DNA of 64,000 nt from JBGLNJ01 sp034434835. GTDB taxonomy: Bacteria > Chloroflexota > Anaerolineae > Fen-1058. Both the position numbers and the translations under genes were made by a program. Positions 25,008 to 32,665 of the stretch are shown here, piece after piece. The DNA lies in the NCBI GenBank assembly GCA_034434835.1, contig DAOTXX010000078.1, positions 79,305 through 143,304 of the forward strand. Reading direction: 5' to 3'. Numbering within the stretch: position 1 is the first letter of the stretch; every line of letters starts with the position of its first letter. The notes under the pieces are model-generated. The model was not told where the DNA came from. It was given only the letters and a program-made list of their open reading frames with translations, and did no database searches.

Positions 25008-25791
25008 CTTTGGGCTTTTCCGCGATAAAAAACAGATACGCCCCTTGTTCTGGCAGCGGCTCGTCGTAGTAACGCCGCACGAGCCTTTCTGTCAGCCACA
25101 GATTGGCGCGCGTGGGCGAGATGATCCATCGCCCGAACAGCTTTTTCGTCACCAGGCTCGGCGCGCCGAAATAATGCCCCCACTCGAGCGTCGCCAGCGC
25201 GCCTGGCGAAAAGTAATACCAGTGCTTGACCAGCCTCAGTCCCACAGCGTCGAGGCGAGCCTTCCACGTCGCCGGATCGTCGCAGTGATGATGTCGGCTG
25301 ATGCGGTTAAAGAACGCTTTGTAGCTCTGTGCCAGGCCATTCAGTCCGATGCGTTCTAGTCCACGCGAGATCGAAAGGAATTCAAGAAAATGCTCGCTGG
25401 GTACGCAGAACACAAACTTGCCGCCCGGCACAAGCACTCGATTGACCTCGGCTATCACCGGGTCGAGGCTGGGAATGTGCTCCAGCACCGAATTGCTGAT
25501 GACGGTGGCAAAGTGCCCGGATGGGAACGGGATCGCTGCGCCGCTGGTCTGCATCACGAACGAATAGGCTGTGCGCCGGCGCGCTTCGGTCAGCGGCCCC
25601 CACCACGGATCGAGTCCGACGAAAGGCGGGTGGGGGGGCATGGCCGAAGCAAAGTGACCGTCGCCGCAGCCCAGATCGAGGATCGGCTCGGCGAGCGAAA
25701 TGTCCTCGTAAAAACGCGCTTCGACCGCGCGCAACAACGCGCGAAAGTAGGGCAGGTCTCGAAGGTGGTTCCATAAAAAGTCGTCACTCAC
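25003..25791 (-). CDS. Class I SAM-dependent methyltransferase
   Basis: About 262 residues with a Rossmann methyltransferase core: motif I LDLGCGDGHFA (about 38-48), an acidic residue after the second strand (VGLDPWWG), and motif IV/post-I SNSVLEHIPSLD. The type is Methyltransf_11, as used on sugars, quinones or lipids; the genomic context among glycan genes suggests a sugar or lipid substrate. A GTG at 25791 overlaps the stop of the kinase gene as GTGA and has GGAAG upstream; a GTG at 25803 is also possible. Translational coupling to the kinase gene is likely. Confidence 0.85.
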   Translation of the reverse strand: MSDDFLWNHLRDLPYFRALLRAVEARFYEDISLAEPILDLGCGDGHFASAMPPHPPFVGLDPWWGPLTEARRRTAYSFVMQTSGAAIPFPSGHFATVISNSVLEHIPSLDPVIAEVNRVLVPGGKFVFCVPSEHFLEFLSISRGLERIGLNGLAQSYKAFFNRISRHHHCDDPATWKARLDAVGLRLVKHWYYFSPGALATLEWGHYFGAPSLVTKKLFGRWIISPTRANLWLTERLVRRYYDEPLPEQGAYLFFIAEKPKA

Positions 25792-28700
25792 TTGACTTCC
25801 CACACTCGCGTCGTCCCGTCCTGCGCAGTGGAGACAAGCCGTGCACCATCCGGCGAAAAGGCCACGCTCTGCACGCTGTTCGTGTGCCCCTTGAGCGTTG
25901 CCAGCTCACGCCCGGTCGTCACATCCCACAGCTTGATCGTCACATCGTTCGAGGCCGAGGCCAGCACGTGTCCATCCGGCGAAAACGCCAGGCTGTTGAC
26001 GGTGTCCTTGTGCCCGGCCAGGTTGGGCAGTTCGCGCCCGCTGGGGGTTTCCCAGATCAAGATCGGCGCCGCGCTGAGTTTAGACGCGGCCAGCTTGCTC
26101 CCATCCGGCGAAAAGACGAGACGATGCGCGCTCATCTGGCCGCTCAGACTGCGGACGTTTTGCGCGTCGAGGGTGTCCAACAATTGCACGCCGCCGCCCC
26201 AGCTTGTCGCGGCCAGCGTGCGGCCATCGGGTGCAAACGCAATCGCGCTGGCCCCCTCCTTGACGATGAGCATGCTCACTTCGCGCCCTGTCGAAACGTC
26301 GAACAGCTTGACGGTCTTTTCGACGACGACAGCCAGCGTCGCGCCATCGGGCGAGAAGGAGAGAAAGTAGCCCGAGGCCAGGCTCGTGCTGGTTTGCGTT
26401 CGAGCCAGCGTCCGCAGCTCGCTGCCGGTGGCGGCATCGTACAGCTTGACCTCGCCAGCGAGCACGGCCAAGATGGTGCCATCAGGCGAAAAGGCCAGCC
26501 CATTGATCCGCGTGCCGTGGCCGATCGTCCGCGCTGGTTTGAGCGTGGCGGCCTCGTAAAGGTAGACTTGGTCAGACGCAATCGCCAGCAATGTGCCATC
26601 GGGCGACCAGGCGACTTGTTTCCCCCCCTTTTCCAGGATCGCGGATTGAGCGACCTTGCTGGCGTTGTCGGGCGAGATCGCTGAGGGTGAACGTGGCACA
26701 TGCGTCGGCGTGGGGCGGGCTGGAGCGCGGGAGGGGGTTGCGGTGGGCGCAGCAGCAGCGCCGGTCAAGGCTGACCACAACAGCGTTGTGCCATCCTGTG
26801 AGATCGTCGCGAGCTGGCGGCCATCCGGCGAAAAGGCGACGCCTTGCGCATCGCGCACATGGCCGATGAGCGTTTGCAGCTCGACGCCGCTGGCAACGTC
26901 CCACACCTTGACTGTGACATCGTTCGAGGCCGAAGCCAGCAGCTTGCCATCCGGTGAAAAGGCCAGGCTGTTGATGCTGCCCGTGTGACCGCTCAAGGTG
27001 TGCAGCTCACGTCCTGTGGCGACTTCCCACAATCGGAGGCCGCCATTTGTTGCTCCTGTGGCGACAAGAGTGCCATCGCTCGAAAGCGCCAGCTTGTTGA
27101 CTCCGGGCAGGCGGTCGCCAATAGCTTTGACTTCTTGCCCGCTGGCAATGTCCCAGATCTTGAGGCTGTTCCATCCCCCGGCGATCAGAGATTTGCCGTC
27201 GGGCAAGAACGCGATCGCGTTGGCCGAGTCTTGAGTGATGATGAGACCAACCTCGCGCCCGCTGGCGACCTCGAACAGCTTGACGGTCTTTTCGATCACA
27301 ATCGCCAGTGTTTTGCCGTCAGGCGAAAAGGCCAGATTCCCCGACGCTGCGCTGGTCGTGATGCGTATTCCGGGCAAGGCGCGCAGCTCGCTGCCGGTGG
27401 CAATCTCGTACAGCTTGACCTCGCCGATGACGGCTGCCAGGATCGTGCCATCGGGCGAAAAGGCGAATCCGCTGACGCTACCCTGGCCGATTGCGCGCAC
27501 CTGGCTGGAGGTTTGCGCGTCGTAAAGGTAAAGCTTGTCTGAAGCGATAGCGATCAGCTTGCCATCTGGCGACCAGGCGACTTGCTTGCCACCTTTGTCC
27601 AAAGCAGATGACTGCGCGAACCGGACCGAGATGGAGGGCGTGGATAGCAGCGCAGGTGTGCGGGTCGGCGTGGGCATCACGCGTGTCGAGGTTGGGAACG
27701 ACGACGTGATTCTGAGAGGCGTCAGCGTGAGCCGCGGCGTGCTGACCGGAGCCGAGGTCGGTTGGCTGGCGACTATATTCGTTGGTGTGGCCGGCGACAA
27801 TTTCGATCCCAAGAGTGAGCTGCCCAATACCAATACACTCAGGACCGCCAGACAGGCCAGCAGAACGGCTCCTCCGGCGATCCATACCCAACTCGGAACG
27901 CCTTGTCGAGGCGTGGGCAGCGCGGTGGGGGTAGGCGTTGGTGCTTGGACCCGAACGGTTGGGAGAGGCGCGGCAACGGTGGGCTGCGACAGTGCCAACG
28001 CCTGCTGCAATGCCGCCACAAATTCTCCGCACGAGACGTACCGGTCGGCAGGCGATTTTGCCAGCGCGCGATTCAGGGTGACTTCGACCGCGGGCGGCAG
28101 GTCGGGACACAAGGTCGTGACGGGCGGCGGCGGCTCGTTGACTTGCTTGAAGAGGATAGCCGTCGTCGTGTCGGCGTCGAACGGGACGCGGCCGGTCAGC
28201 ATCTCAAAGGCTACGATGCCCAGCGCGTACTGGTCGGTGCGGGCAGTCACTTCGTGCCCCAGCACTTGTTCCGGCGCCATGTAATGTGGTGTGCCGATCG
28301 AGGCGCCCGTCCCGGTCAGCCGAGATTCTTCCGCCGCCTTGACGATTCCAAAGTCGGTCAAGATGATTTGGCCGCGCTCGTCGAACATCACATTGGCGGG
28401 CTTCACGTCACGGTGAACCAGGCCTTTGCTGTGAGCATAATCCAGCGCGTCGGCCAGTTGACGCAAGATGGGAATGGCTTTTGCCGGTGCCAGGCGTCCT
28501 TGGCGTGCGATGACGTGCTTGAGCGAGCCACCCGGTAGATAGGCCATCACAAAGTAATAGTTTGGCCCGTCCTGTCCCACGTCATAGATGCTGATGATGT
28601 TCGGATGATGTAACTGGGCCACCGCGCGCGCCTCGCGCATAAAACGCTCGACAAAAGCTTGCTCCCAGACCAGGTGTGGGGCCAACAGCTTGATCGCCAC

Positions 28701-28808
28701 GGAGCGATTGAGCGCGGGATCGTAACCTTTGTAGACCGCACCCATCCCGCCGCGCCCGATTTCTTCAGTGATGTCGTATTTGCCCAGTTTGGAAAGAGGT
28801 TCTGGCAT
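25788..28808 (-). CDS. Membrane Ser/Thr protein kinase with two WD40 beta-propellers
   Basis: A 1006-residue PknB-type kinase. The kinase domain (about 8-270) has a GRGGMGAVYKG glycine loop, Lys40 (VAIKLL), catalytic HRDVKPAN (132-139), DFG (152-154) and APEQ. A Pro/Thr-rich linker and one transmembrane helix (about 307-335) lead to an external part with two clearly duplicated WD40 regions, about 395-690 and 725-1006. Each starts with KGGKQVAWSPDG and ends with a HT/GH-NS-FSPDG blade pair and a QDGTT blade. It probably senses an external ligand or protein. ATG 28808 has GGGAG six bases upstream. Confidence 0.92.
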   Translation of the reverse strand: MPEPLSKLGKYDITEEIGRGGMGAVYKGYDPALNRSVAIKLLAPHLVWEQAFVERFMREARAVAQLHHPNIISIYDVGQDGPNYYFVMAYLPGGSLKHVIARQGRLAPAKAIPILRQLADALDYAHSKGLVHRDVKPANVMFDERGQIILTDFGIVKAAEESRLTGTGASIGTPHYMAPEQVLGHEVTARTDQYALGIVAFEMLTGRVPFDADTTTAILFKQVNEPPPPVTTLCPDLPPAVEVTLNRALAKSPADRYVSCGEFVAALQQALALSQPTVAAPLPTVRVQAPTPTPTALPTPRQGVPSWVWIAGGAVLLACLAVLSVLVLGSSLLGSKLSPATPTNIVASQPTSAPVSTPRLTLTPLRITSSFPTSTRVMPTPTRTPALLSTPSISVRFAQSSALDKGGKQVAWSPDGKLIAIASDKLYLYDAQTSSQVRAIGQGSVSGFAFSPDGTILAAVIGEVKLYEIATGSELRALPGIRITTSAASGNLAFSPDGKTLAIVIEKTVKLFEVASGREVGLIITQDSANAIAFLPDGKSLIAGGWNSLKIWDIASGQEVKAIGDRLPGVNKLALSSDGTLVATGATNGGLRLWEVATGRELHTLSGHTGSINSLAFSPDGKLLASASNDVTVKVWDVASGVELQTLIGHVRDAQGVAFSPDGRQLATISQDGTTLLWSALTGAAAAPTATPSRAPARPTPTHVPRSPSAISPDNASKVAQSAILEKGGKQVAWSPDGTLLAIASDQVYLYEAATLKPARTIGHGTRINGLAFSPDGTILAVLAGEVKLYDAATGSELRTLARTQTSTSLASGYFLSFSPDGATLAVVVEKTVKLFDVSTGREVSMLIVKEGASAIAFAPDGRTLAATSWGGGVQLLDTLDAQNVRSLSGQMSAHRLVFSPDGSKLAASKLSAAPILIWETPSGRELPNLAGHKDTVNSLAFSPDGHVLASASNDVTIKLWDVTTGRELATLKGHTNSVQSVAFSPDGARLVSTAQDGTTRVWEVK

Positions 28809-28879
28809 GGGAATCTCCCGGCGCACGTGGGCCTCTGGATGCGCGAGGCCATTGATTCGGTGATGATTTCACAGAGGAT

Positions 28880-28885
28880 ATTATA
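28880..28885 (-). promoter_or_regulatory. -10 box of the kinase gene
   Basis: TATAAT, about 72 nt before the kinase start and overlapping the stop of the upstream GT4 gene. No convincing -35. Confidence 0.4.
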
Positions 28886-30092
28886 CTCGGTCTGCCTCGA
28901 TTAGCTCAGTCAGCGTGAGCACCTTGTGCGGGACGCTGCGATGCTGCTTGGCCGCGATCAGCTCCTCAAAGAGCTGCTCGTAAAGCTCAGCGGTGCGCGG
29001 CGTGCTGTACATGGCTTCGATCTCGGCGCGGGGGCGCACATAACGCTGGCGGTCGCCCAGGATGCGAATGATCGCCTCGGCCAGCGCGGGGCTATTGCCA
29101 ATTGGCACAACCTTGCCCATGCCGGTGCTTTGCGGCGGCACACGCACACCGGGCAGGTTGCTGGCAATGGACGGCGTGCCACACAGCATTGCTTCTACCT
29201 GCACTAACCCGAACGACTCGGTTGAGTTGAGACTGGGCAGCACGGTTACGTCACACGATGAAAAGAACGCCGCCATCTCATCCGGGTCGAGCGTGCCGAC
29301 GAACGTCCAATGGTCATGGAATTGCGCCAGCAGCGGCGCGAGCTTGCGCGCATAGGCCTCTTCGCCGATGATGTTCGTCGGCCCGGCAAACAGCACGCGC
29401 GCGTCGGGATAGGCGTTGAGCACGCGCGGCAAAGCCTGGAGCATGACCTCGACGCCTTTTTCGGTCGCCAGCCGCGCGGCAAAGCCGATCACGTGATGCC
29501 CGTCGAGTGACCACCGTCGTCGAAACGACGCGATCGCTTCCGGCGTGGGGACCGGCATCTCGACCGGCGGCGGGATGATACGCACCTTGTTCGTAAAGCG
29601 CGAAAGGTAAGCCGAGTGCGTGGCATAGTCTTGCGTGTACGAGACGATGGCATCGGCCAGCGTCCCGGCAGCCAGATTCGCCATGTCCACCACAGCGTTG
29701 GTCACGCGGTTGAATATCCCTGCCGGAAGTTGCAGATCGCAGTGGAACGTGAGCACGGTCGGTTTGCGGAACAAGCGTCCGCGCAGCGCAAGACCGGCCG
29801 CATCGAACTGGGGCAGGTGGACGCTCAACACATCCGCCCAGCGCGTAAAGCGTGTGGCGAGAAAGCCAAAGGTGGGCATGATGACGCCCTTGCTCACGCG
29901 AAACAACACGGGCGCGCGCACCACCTGCACACCGTCCAGCCGTTCAACGCGTGGGAGCGCAGGGTCATATTGCGAGGTCAACACCGTCACGGGATGCCCT
30001 CGTGCGGCCAGCCCACGCGCCAGCCGCTCGGTGTAAATCGTCAGCCCACTCGTCCACGGGCGATAGTAGGTCAATGCGATCAAAATGTTCAT
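28881..30092 (-). CDS. Family 4 glycosyltransferase (GT-B fold)
   Basis: A 403-residue cytoplasmic glycosyltransferase. The N-terminal acceptor domain begins MNILIALTYYRPWTSG with a glycine-rich loop. The C-terminal nucleotide-sugar domain holds the GT4 signature LPSLNSTESFGLVQVEAML, with the two glutamates seven residues apart. It adds sugars to lipids or glycans, in line with its neighbours. The start has no strong ribosome-binding site. It begins 31 bp after the flippase-like gene and is probably transcribed with it. Confidence 0.9.
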   Translation of the reverse strand: MNILIALTYYRPWTSGLTIYTERLARGLAARGHPVTVLTSQYDPALPRVERLDGVQVVRAPVLFRVSKGVIMPTFGFLATRFTRWADVLSVHLPQFDAAGLALRGRLFRKPTVLTFHCDLQLPAGIFNRVTNAVVDMANLAAGTLADAIVSYTQDYATHSAYLSRFTNKVRIIPPPVEMPVPTPEAIASFRRRWSLDGHHVIGFAARLATEKGVEVMLQALPRVLNAYPDARVLFAGPTNIIGEEAYARKLAPLLAQFHDHWTFVGTLDPDEMAAFFSSCDVTVLPSLNSTESFGLVQVEAMLCGTPSIASNLPGVRVPPQSTGMGKVVPIGNSPALAEAIIRILGDRQRYVRPRAEIEAMYSTPRTAELYEQLFEELIAAKQHRSVPHKVLTLTELIEADRV

Positions 30093-30121
30093 CTTTTGCT
30101 TATCATCTTTTCGACAGTCGC

Positions 30122-30142
30122 TCTACGCTTCACGCTCTACCC
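30122..30142. repeat. Heptanucleotide repeat forming the flippase C-terminus
   Basis: On the minus strand GTAGAGC, GTGAAGC, GTAGAGC. It encodes the final residues VEREA and provides the stop codon of the flippase-like gene. Confidence 0.65.
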
Positions 30143-31118
30143 TCTCCGCTTTCTTCCCAATGTCACTCAACGAAAGGCTATATTTCATCAGCGCGATCAC
30201 ACCGACCACATTGACGGACAGGTACTCGAAAAAGTGCAGCGCGATGGTAAAGGCAGTGGCCTGGCTGGCCGGGAAACCAAAAGGAATGACCAACCCCTCG
30301 CGGCCCACGATCTCAAAGACGCCCCAGTTGCCGGGCGTGGCCGGCACGGCCATCGCAAACCCCTGAATGCACATGACAAAGATCGGAGGGACTACAGAGG
30401 CATCGGGAACAAACGCGCGCAAAATCGCCCAAAAGACCCCGCCGGTTCCCACCCAACTGACCATCGTCCAGCCCGTGACGATCAGCGCGCCGCGCGCCGA
30501 ACCGAGCGCGTCGAACCCGCTCATCAGATTGCGCCAGCGCTCCAGCCACTTGTCCGGCGAAAGGCACGGAAGGCGAGACAGTAACGCCATCAGGACTCGC
30601 TCCGCCAGCGCGCGCTGCCAGAGGAGCACAATGATGCCGAGCACCGCCAAAACTCCCAACGCGCCGAAAATGCGTATCCACTGCATGGCACTGCCTGGCA
30701 ACTGCATGAACGGGACCAGCAGCACCAATCCCATGACGACGGCCAGCACGTCAAAGATGCGCTCGACGACGACAGTGGACAGGGCGCGGGGAAAACCAGT
30801 GTGGCAGCGCTGATCTATGATGAGGGCACGGGCCGGGTCGCCCACGCGAGCGGGGAACACGTTGCTGATGAGGTACCCCAGATTCATCACCCAAAAGGCT
30901 GTGACCGAGTCCACGCGCTCTTTGCCCAACAGCACTCGCCAGCGTTCCGAGCGGCCGATCACAGAAATAAAGTGAAACACCAGCGCCGGGATCACCCACC
31001 AATAGTTGGCCCCGGCAAGCTTTTCGCCCAGTTCTCGGAAAGGGATGCCACGCAGCGCCAGCCAGATGCCAATCGCGCTGATCACTACACCGAGCCAGAA
31101 TCGCCATTGCTTTTTCAA
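30123..31118 (-). CDS. Flippase-like (LPG synthase TM-region family) membrane protein
   Basis: About 331 residues with eight or so transmembrane helices, of the lysylphosphatidylglycerol synthase TM region/UPF0104 family (NVFPARVGDPARALIIDQ, VVVERIFDVLAVVMG, PGNWGVFEIVGREGL). Members move or anchor lipid-linked molecules. The TTG at 31118 is the chosen start: it has GAGGG six bases upstream, begins LKKQWRFWLG, and lies 34 nt after the predicted transcript start. The open frame extends to 31274 but that extension lies upstream of the promoter. The C-terminal residues come from a heptamer repeat. Confidence 0.85.
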   Translation of the reverse strand: MKKQWRFWLGVVISAIGIWLALRGIPFRELGEKLAGANYWWVIPALVFHFISVIGRSERWRVLLGKERVDSVTAFWVMNLGYLISNVFPARVGDPARALIIDQRCHTGFPRALSTVVVERIFDVLAVVMGLVLLVPFMQLPGSAMQWIRIFGALGVLAVLGIIVLLWQRALAERVLMALLSRLPCLSPDKWLERWRNLMSGFDALGSARGALIVTGWTMVSWVGTGGVFWAILRAFVPDASVVPPIFVMCIQGFAMAVPATPGNWGVFEIVGREGLVIPFGFPASQATAFTIALHFFEYLSVNVVGVIALMKYSLSLSDIGKKAERVEREA

Positions 31119-31158
31119 AAGATTGCCCTCGCTTTCGTGTTGGCAGCAAATCGGGCTG

Positions 31159-31167
31159 ATTATAACA
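31159..31167 (-). promoter_or_regulatory. Extended -10 promoter of the flippase/GT4 genes
   Basis: TGTTATAAT on the minus strand, an extended -10 element. Predicted transcript start near 31152, which supports the TTG start at 31118. Confidence 0.6.
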
Positions 31168-31269
31168 CGCTGCCCATCCCCCGACAATACGGCAGGGACA
31201 TCGTTAAATGCTCGCCGCGCCAGGTGTGGCAGACTGTTATCCGCTCCTATCGAGCGCTCAACAGATGCA

Positions 31270-31306
31270 AACATTTGTAATCAAACTGTACGGGAACACA
31301 AATGTT
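31270..31306. promoter_or_regulatory. 9-bp inverted repeat upstream of the pilin gene
   Basis: AACATTTGT and ACAAATGTT, perfect complements 19 bp apart. The right arm touches a possible -35 of the pilin gene (TTGTTA 31305-31310, with TAGAAT at 31326-31331). It could be an operator; the promoter itself is weak in sequence. Confidence 0.45.
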
Positions 31307-31382
31307 GTTAGGCAAGAAGCCATAGTAGAATATTAGCGTACTTGATTCAAAAATCCTAACACAGAAAGGAGGTGAGACGAAA

Positions 31383-31529
31383 ATGTTGTTCCTCCCACGC
31401 GAAGAAGGTCAAGGTTTGGTTGAATATGCGTTGATTTTGGTCTTGGTGGCTATCGTGGTTATTGTCATTTTGGCCCTGCTGGGTCCAGCTATCGGCAACA
31501 TCTTCTCGAACATCGTGTCCAACATCTAG
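31383..31529 (+). CDS. Flp/Fap-type pilin subunit, solitary
   Basis: A 48-residue type IVb (Flp) prepilin. The short leader ends in Gly9, followed by QGLVEYALIL: the glycine, then Glu at +5 and Tyr at +6 are the prepilin peptidase signature. A hydrophobic helix of about 25 residues follows (VLVAIVVIVILALLG). The start has a perfect AGGAGGTGA site seven bases upstream and a strong terminator follows 21 bp after the stop, so it is a single-gene, highly expressed unit. No tad assembly genes (ATPase, secretin, peptidase) are in the window; they must be elsewhere if the pilus is made. Confidence 0.88.
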   Translation: MLFLPREEGQGLVEYALILVLVAIVVIVILALLGPAIGNIFSNIVSNI

Positions 31530-31550
31530 TTTCAGGCGGTCAGTTCCCCA

Positions 31551-31579
31551 AGCCCTATCCCCCGATAGGGCTTTTTTTT
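31551..31579 (+). terminator. Intrinsic terminator of the Flp pilin gene
   Basis: AGCCCTATC - CCCC - GATAGGGCT, a 9-bp stem with a 4-nt loop, followed by eight T residues. Confidence 0.9.
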
Positions 31580-31583
31580 CTGC

Positions 31584-31611
31584 TTGACAAATCTTGGTTT
31601 GCGAGTAGAAT
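31584..31611 (+). promoter_or_regulatory. Promoter of the pyrimidine operon
   Basis: Perfect -35 TTGACA (31584-31589), 16-bp spacer and -10 TAGAAT (31606-31611). It starts five bases after the pilin terminator and gives a transcript start near 31618, about 193 nt before pyrF. Confidence 0.78.
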
Positions 31612-31621
31612 CGCCGCCGGA

Positions 31622-31708
31622 GTGACGGCCTTGAAACTCAAGTGGACGCCGATCCAAGCATATGGTCGGGCGAGGGGATTGCCCCTCGTGTTACGGTACA
31701 TAGTTTGA
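31622..31708 (+). CDS. Candidate pyr leader peptide (28 codons)
   Basis: A GTG-started frame of 28 codons that begins only about four nucleotides after the predicted transcript start and ends with TGA at 31706-31708, exactly on the first bases of the terminator stem. Its translation is VTALKLKWTPIQAYGRARGL and on to LVLRYIV. There is no ribosome-binding site, so it would be a leaderless start, as inferred for other genes here. Its role would be to carry a ribosome up to the terminator, as in the pyrBI and pyrE attenuators of E. coli. It could be chance; placement of both ends is the argument. Confidence 0.4.
   Translation: MTALKLKWTPIQAYGRARGLPLVLRYIV
31671..31688 (+). promoter_or_regulatory. 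Leader hairpin before the pyr attenuator
   Basis: CGAGGGG - ATTG - CCCCTCG, a 7-bp GC-rich stem without a T-run. It lies 18 nt before the terminator stem. It could be a transcription pause hairpin; GCCCC (31681-31685) could also pair with GGGGC (31714-31718) in the terminator as an alternative fold. Confidence 0.5.
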
Positions 31709-31741
31709 CCTTTGGGGCAGTGTTCCCAAAGGTCTTTTTTT
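31707..31741 (+). terminator. Leader terminator (attenuator) upstream of pyrF
   Basis: GACCTTTGGG - GCAGTGTT - CCCAAAGGTC is a perfect 10-bp stem followed by eight T residues. It lies between the pyr promoter and pyrF with no other promoter obvious after it, so the operon is transcribed only by reading through it. Confidence 0.85.
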
Positions 31742-31810
31742 GCGCTCTTCCTGGTTTGTACACGCTGGCATCGAAAGGGGATTACTTGTGCTCCAGTCGT
31801 GGAGGTCACG

Positions 31811-32665
31811 ATGAAATTTGAGGAAAAGCTGGCTGCCGCGCAGCAGCGCAATCGTTCGTGGCTGTGCGTTGGATTGGACATCGTGGCCGCCAGGATGCCA
31901 TTGCCGCTGCAGCAGGTGGACGATCCCATATTGCCTTTTGCTCGCGCGATCGTGGATGCGACTCAAGACCTGGTGTGCGCGTTCAAACCCAACCTCGGTT
32001 TCTTTCTTGCCGAAGGCGCAGCAGGCATGATCGCGCTAGAACGCCTCACTCGCTGCGTCCCCTCCGATATCCCGATCATCCTCGACGGCAAGTTTGGCGA
32101 CATCGGCTCAACGGCCGAGCAGTATGCGCGCGGCGCGTTCGAAGCGTTCCGCGCGGACGCCGTCACGCTCAGCCCATATGTGGGCGCAGACGCGATCCAG
32201 CCGTTTCTTGCCTACCCGGACAAGGGCGTGTTTGTCCTGGCTCGTACGTCCAATCCGGGCGCGGTCGAGTTTCAAAATCTGGTCGTGGAGCGTGGAGCGA
32301 AGAGCGTGGAGCGACAGACGCTCTACGAAACTGTTGTGCGCCAGGCGGTCGAGTGGCATCGAACAGGCCCGGGCGCGTGTGGCCTGGTCGTCGGGGCAAC
32401 GTACCCGCAGGAGCTGGAACACATTCGCCGCCTTGCGCCTGAGTTGCCGTTCCTGGTGCCGGGCGTCGGCGCGCAAGGCGGCGATCTGGCGGCGGCCGTC
32501 CGGCATGGTTCAACGTCGAGCGGCCTCGGGCCGATCATCAATGCAAGTCGCAGCATCTTGTATGCTTCCGGCAAGACGGATTTTGCCGAAGCGGCGCGCG
32601 CGGCGGCCATGAAAATGCGCGACGACATGAATGCCATCCGCGGTCAACTGGAGGGAGGGGCATGA
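31811..32665 (+). CDS. pyrF: Orotidine 5'-phosphate decarboxylase (long form)
   Basis: A 284-residue enzyme of the longer PyrF subgroup (as in actinobacteria and myxobacteria), which converts OMP to UMP. Catalytic residues are in LDGKFGDIGST: Lys94 and Asp97. AFKPNLGFF (58-66) and the C-terminal phosphate-binding region VPGVGAQGGD are also present. ATG 31811 has GGAGG five bases upstream. Its stop overlaps the pyrE start as ATGA. A five-unit heptamer repeat at 32285-32319 encodes ERGAKSVERQT around residues 159-170, a surface loop not expected in the family. Confidence 0.93.
   Translation: MKFEEKLAAAQQRNRSWLCVGLDIVAARMPLPLQQVDDPILPFARAIVDATQDLVCAFKPNLGFFLAEGAAGMIALERLTRCVPSDIPIILDGKFGDIGSTAEQYARGAFEAFRADAVTLSPYVGADAIQPFLAYPDKGVFVLARTSNPGAVEFQNLVVERGAKSVERQTLYETVVRQAVEWHRTGPGACGLVVGATYPQELEHIRRLAPELPFLVPGVGAQGGDLAAAVRHGSTSSGLGPIINASRSILYASGKTDFAEAARAAAMKMRDDMNAIRGQLEGGA
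32285..32319 (+). repeat. Heptanucleotide repeat inside pyrF, five units
   Basis: GTGGAGC, GTGGAGC, GAAGAGC, GTGGAGC, GACAGAC. It lies in a coding region of an essential-type enzyme and keeps the frame. Confidence 0.75.

Noticed and set aside
25521..26684. 387-codon open frame on the plus strand
   Set aside because: Antisense to the WD40 region of the kinase; its repeated Arg/Gly-rich pattern mirrors the propeller repeats of the real gene.
31119..31274. N-terminal extension of the flippase-like protein
   Set aside because: It lies upstream of the predicted transcript start (TGTTATAAT at 31167-31159). The TTG at 31118 has a ribosome-binding site and begins with the expected first helix.
31612..31811. 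PyrR-binding or riboswitch-type element in the pyr leader
   Set aside because: I found no sequence close to the PyrR loop consensus and no known riboswitch core; only hairpins and a leader frame are visible.
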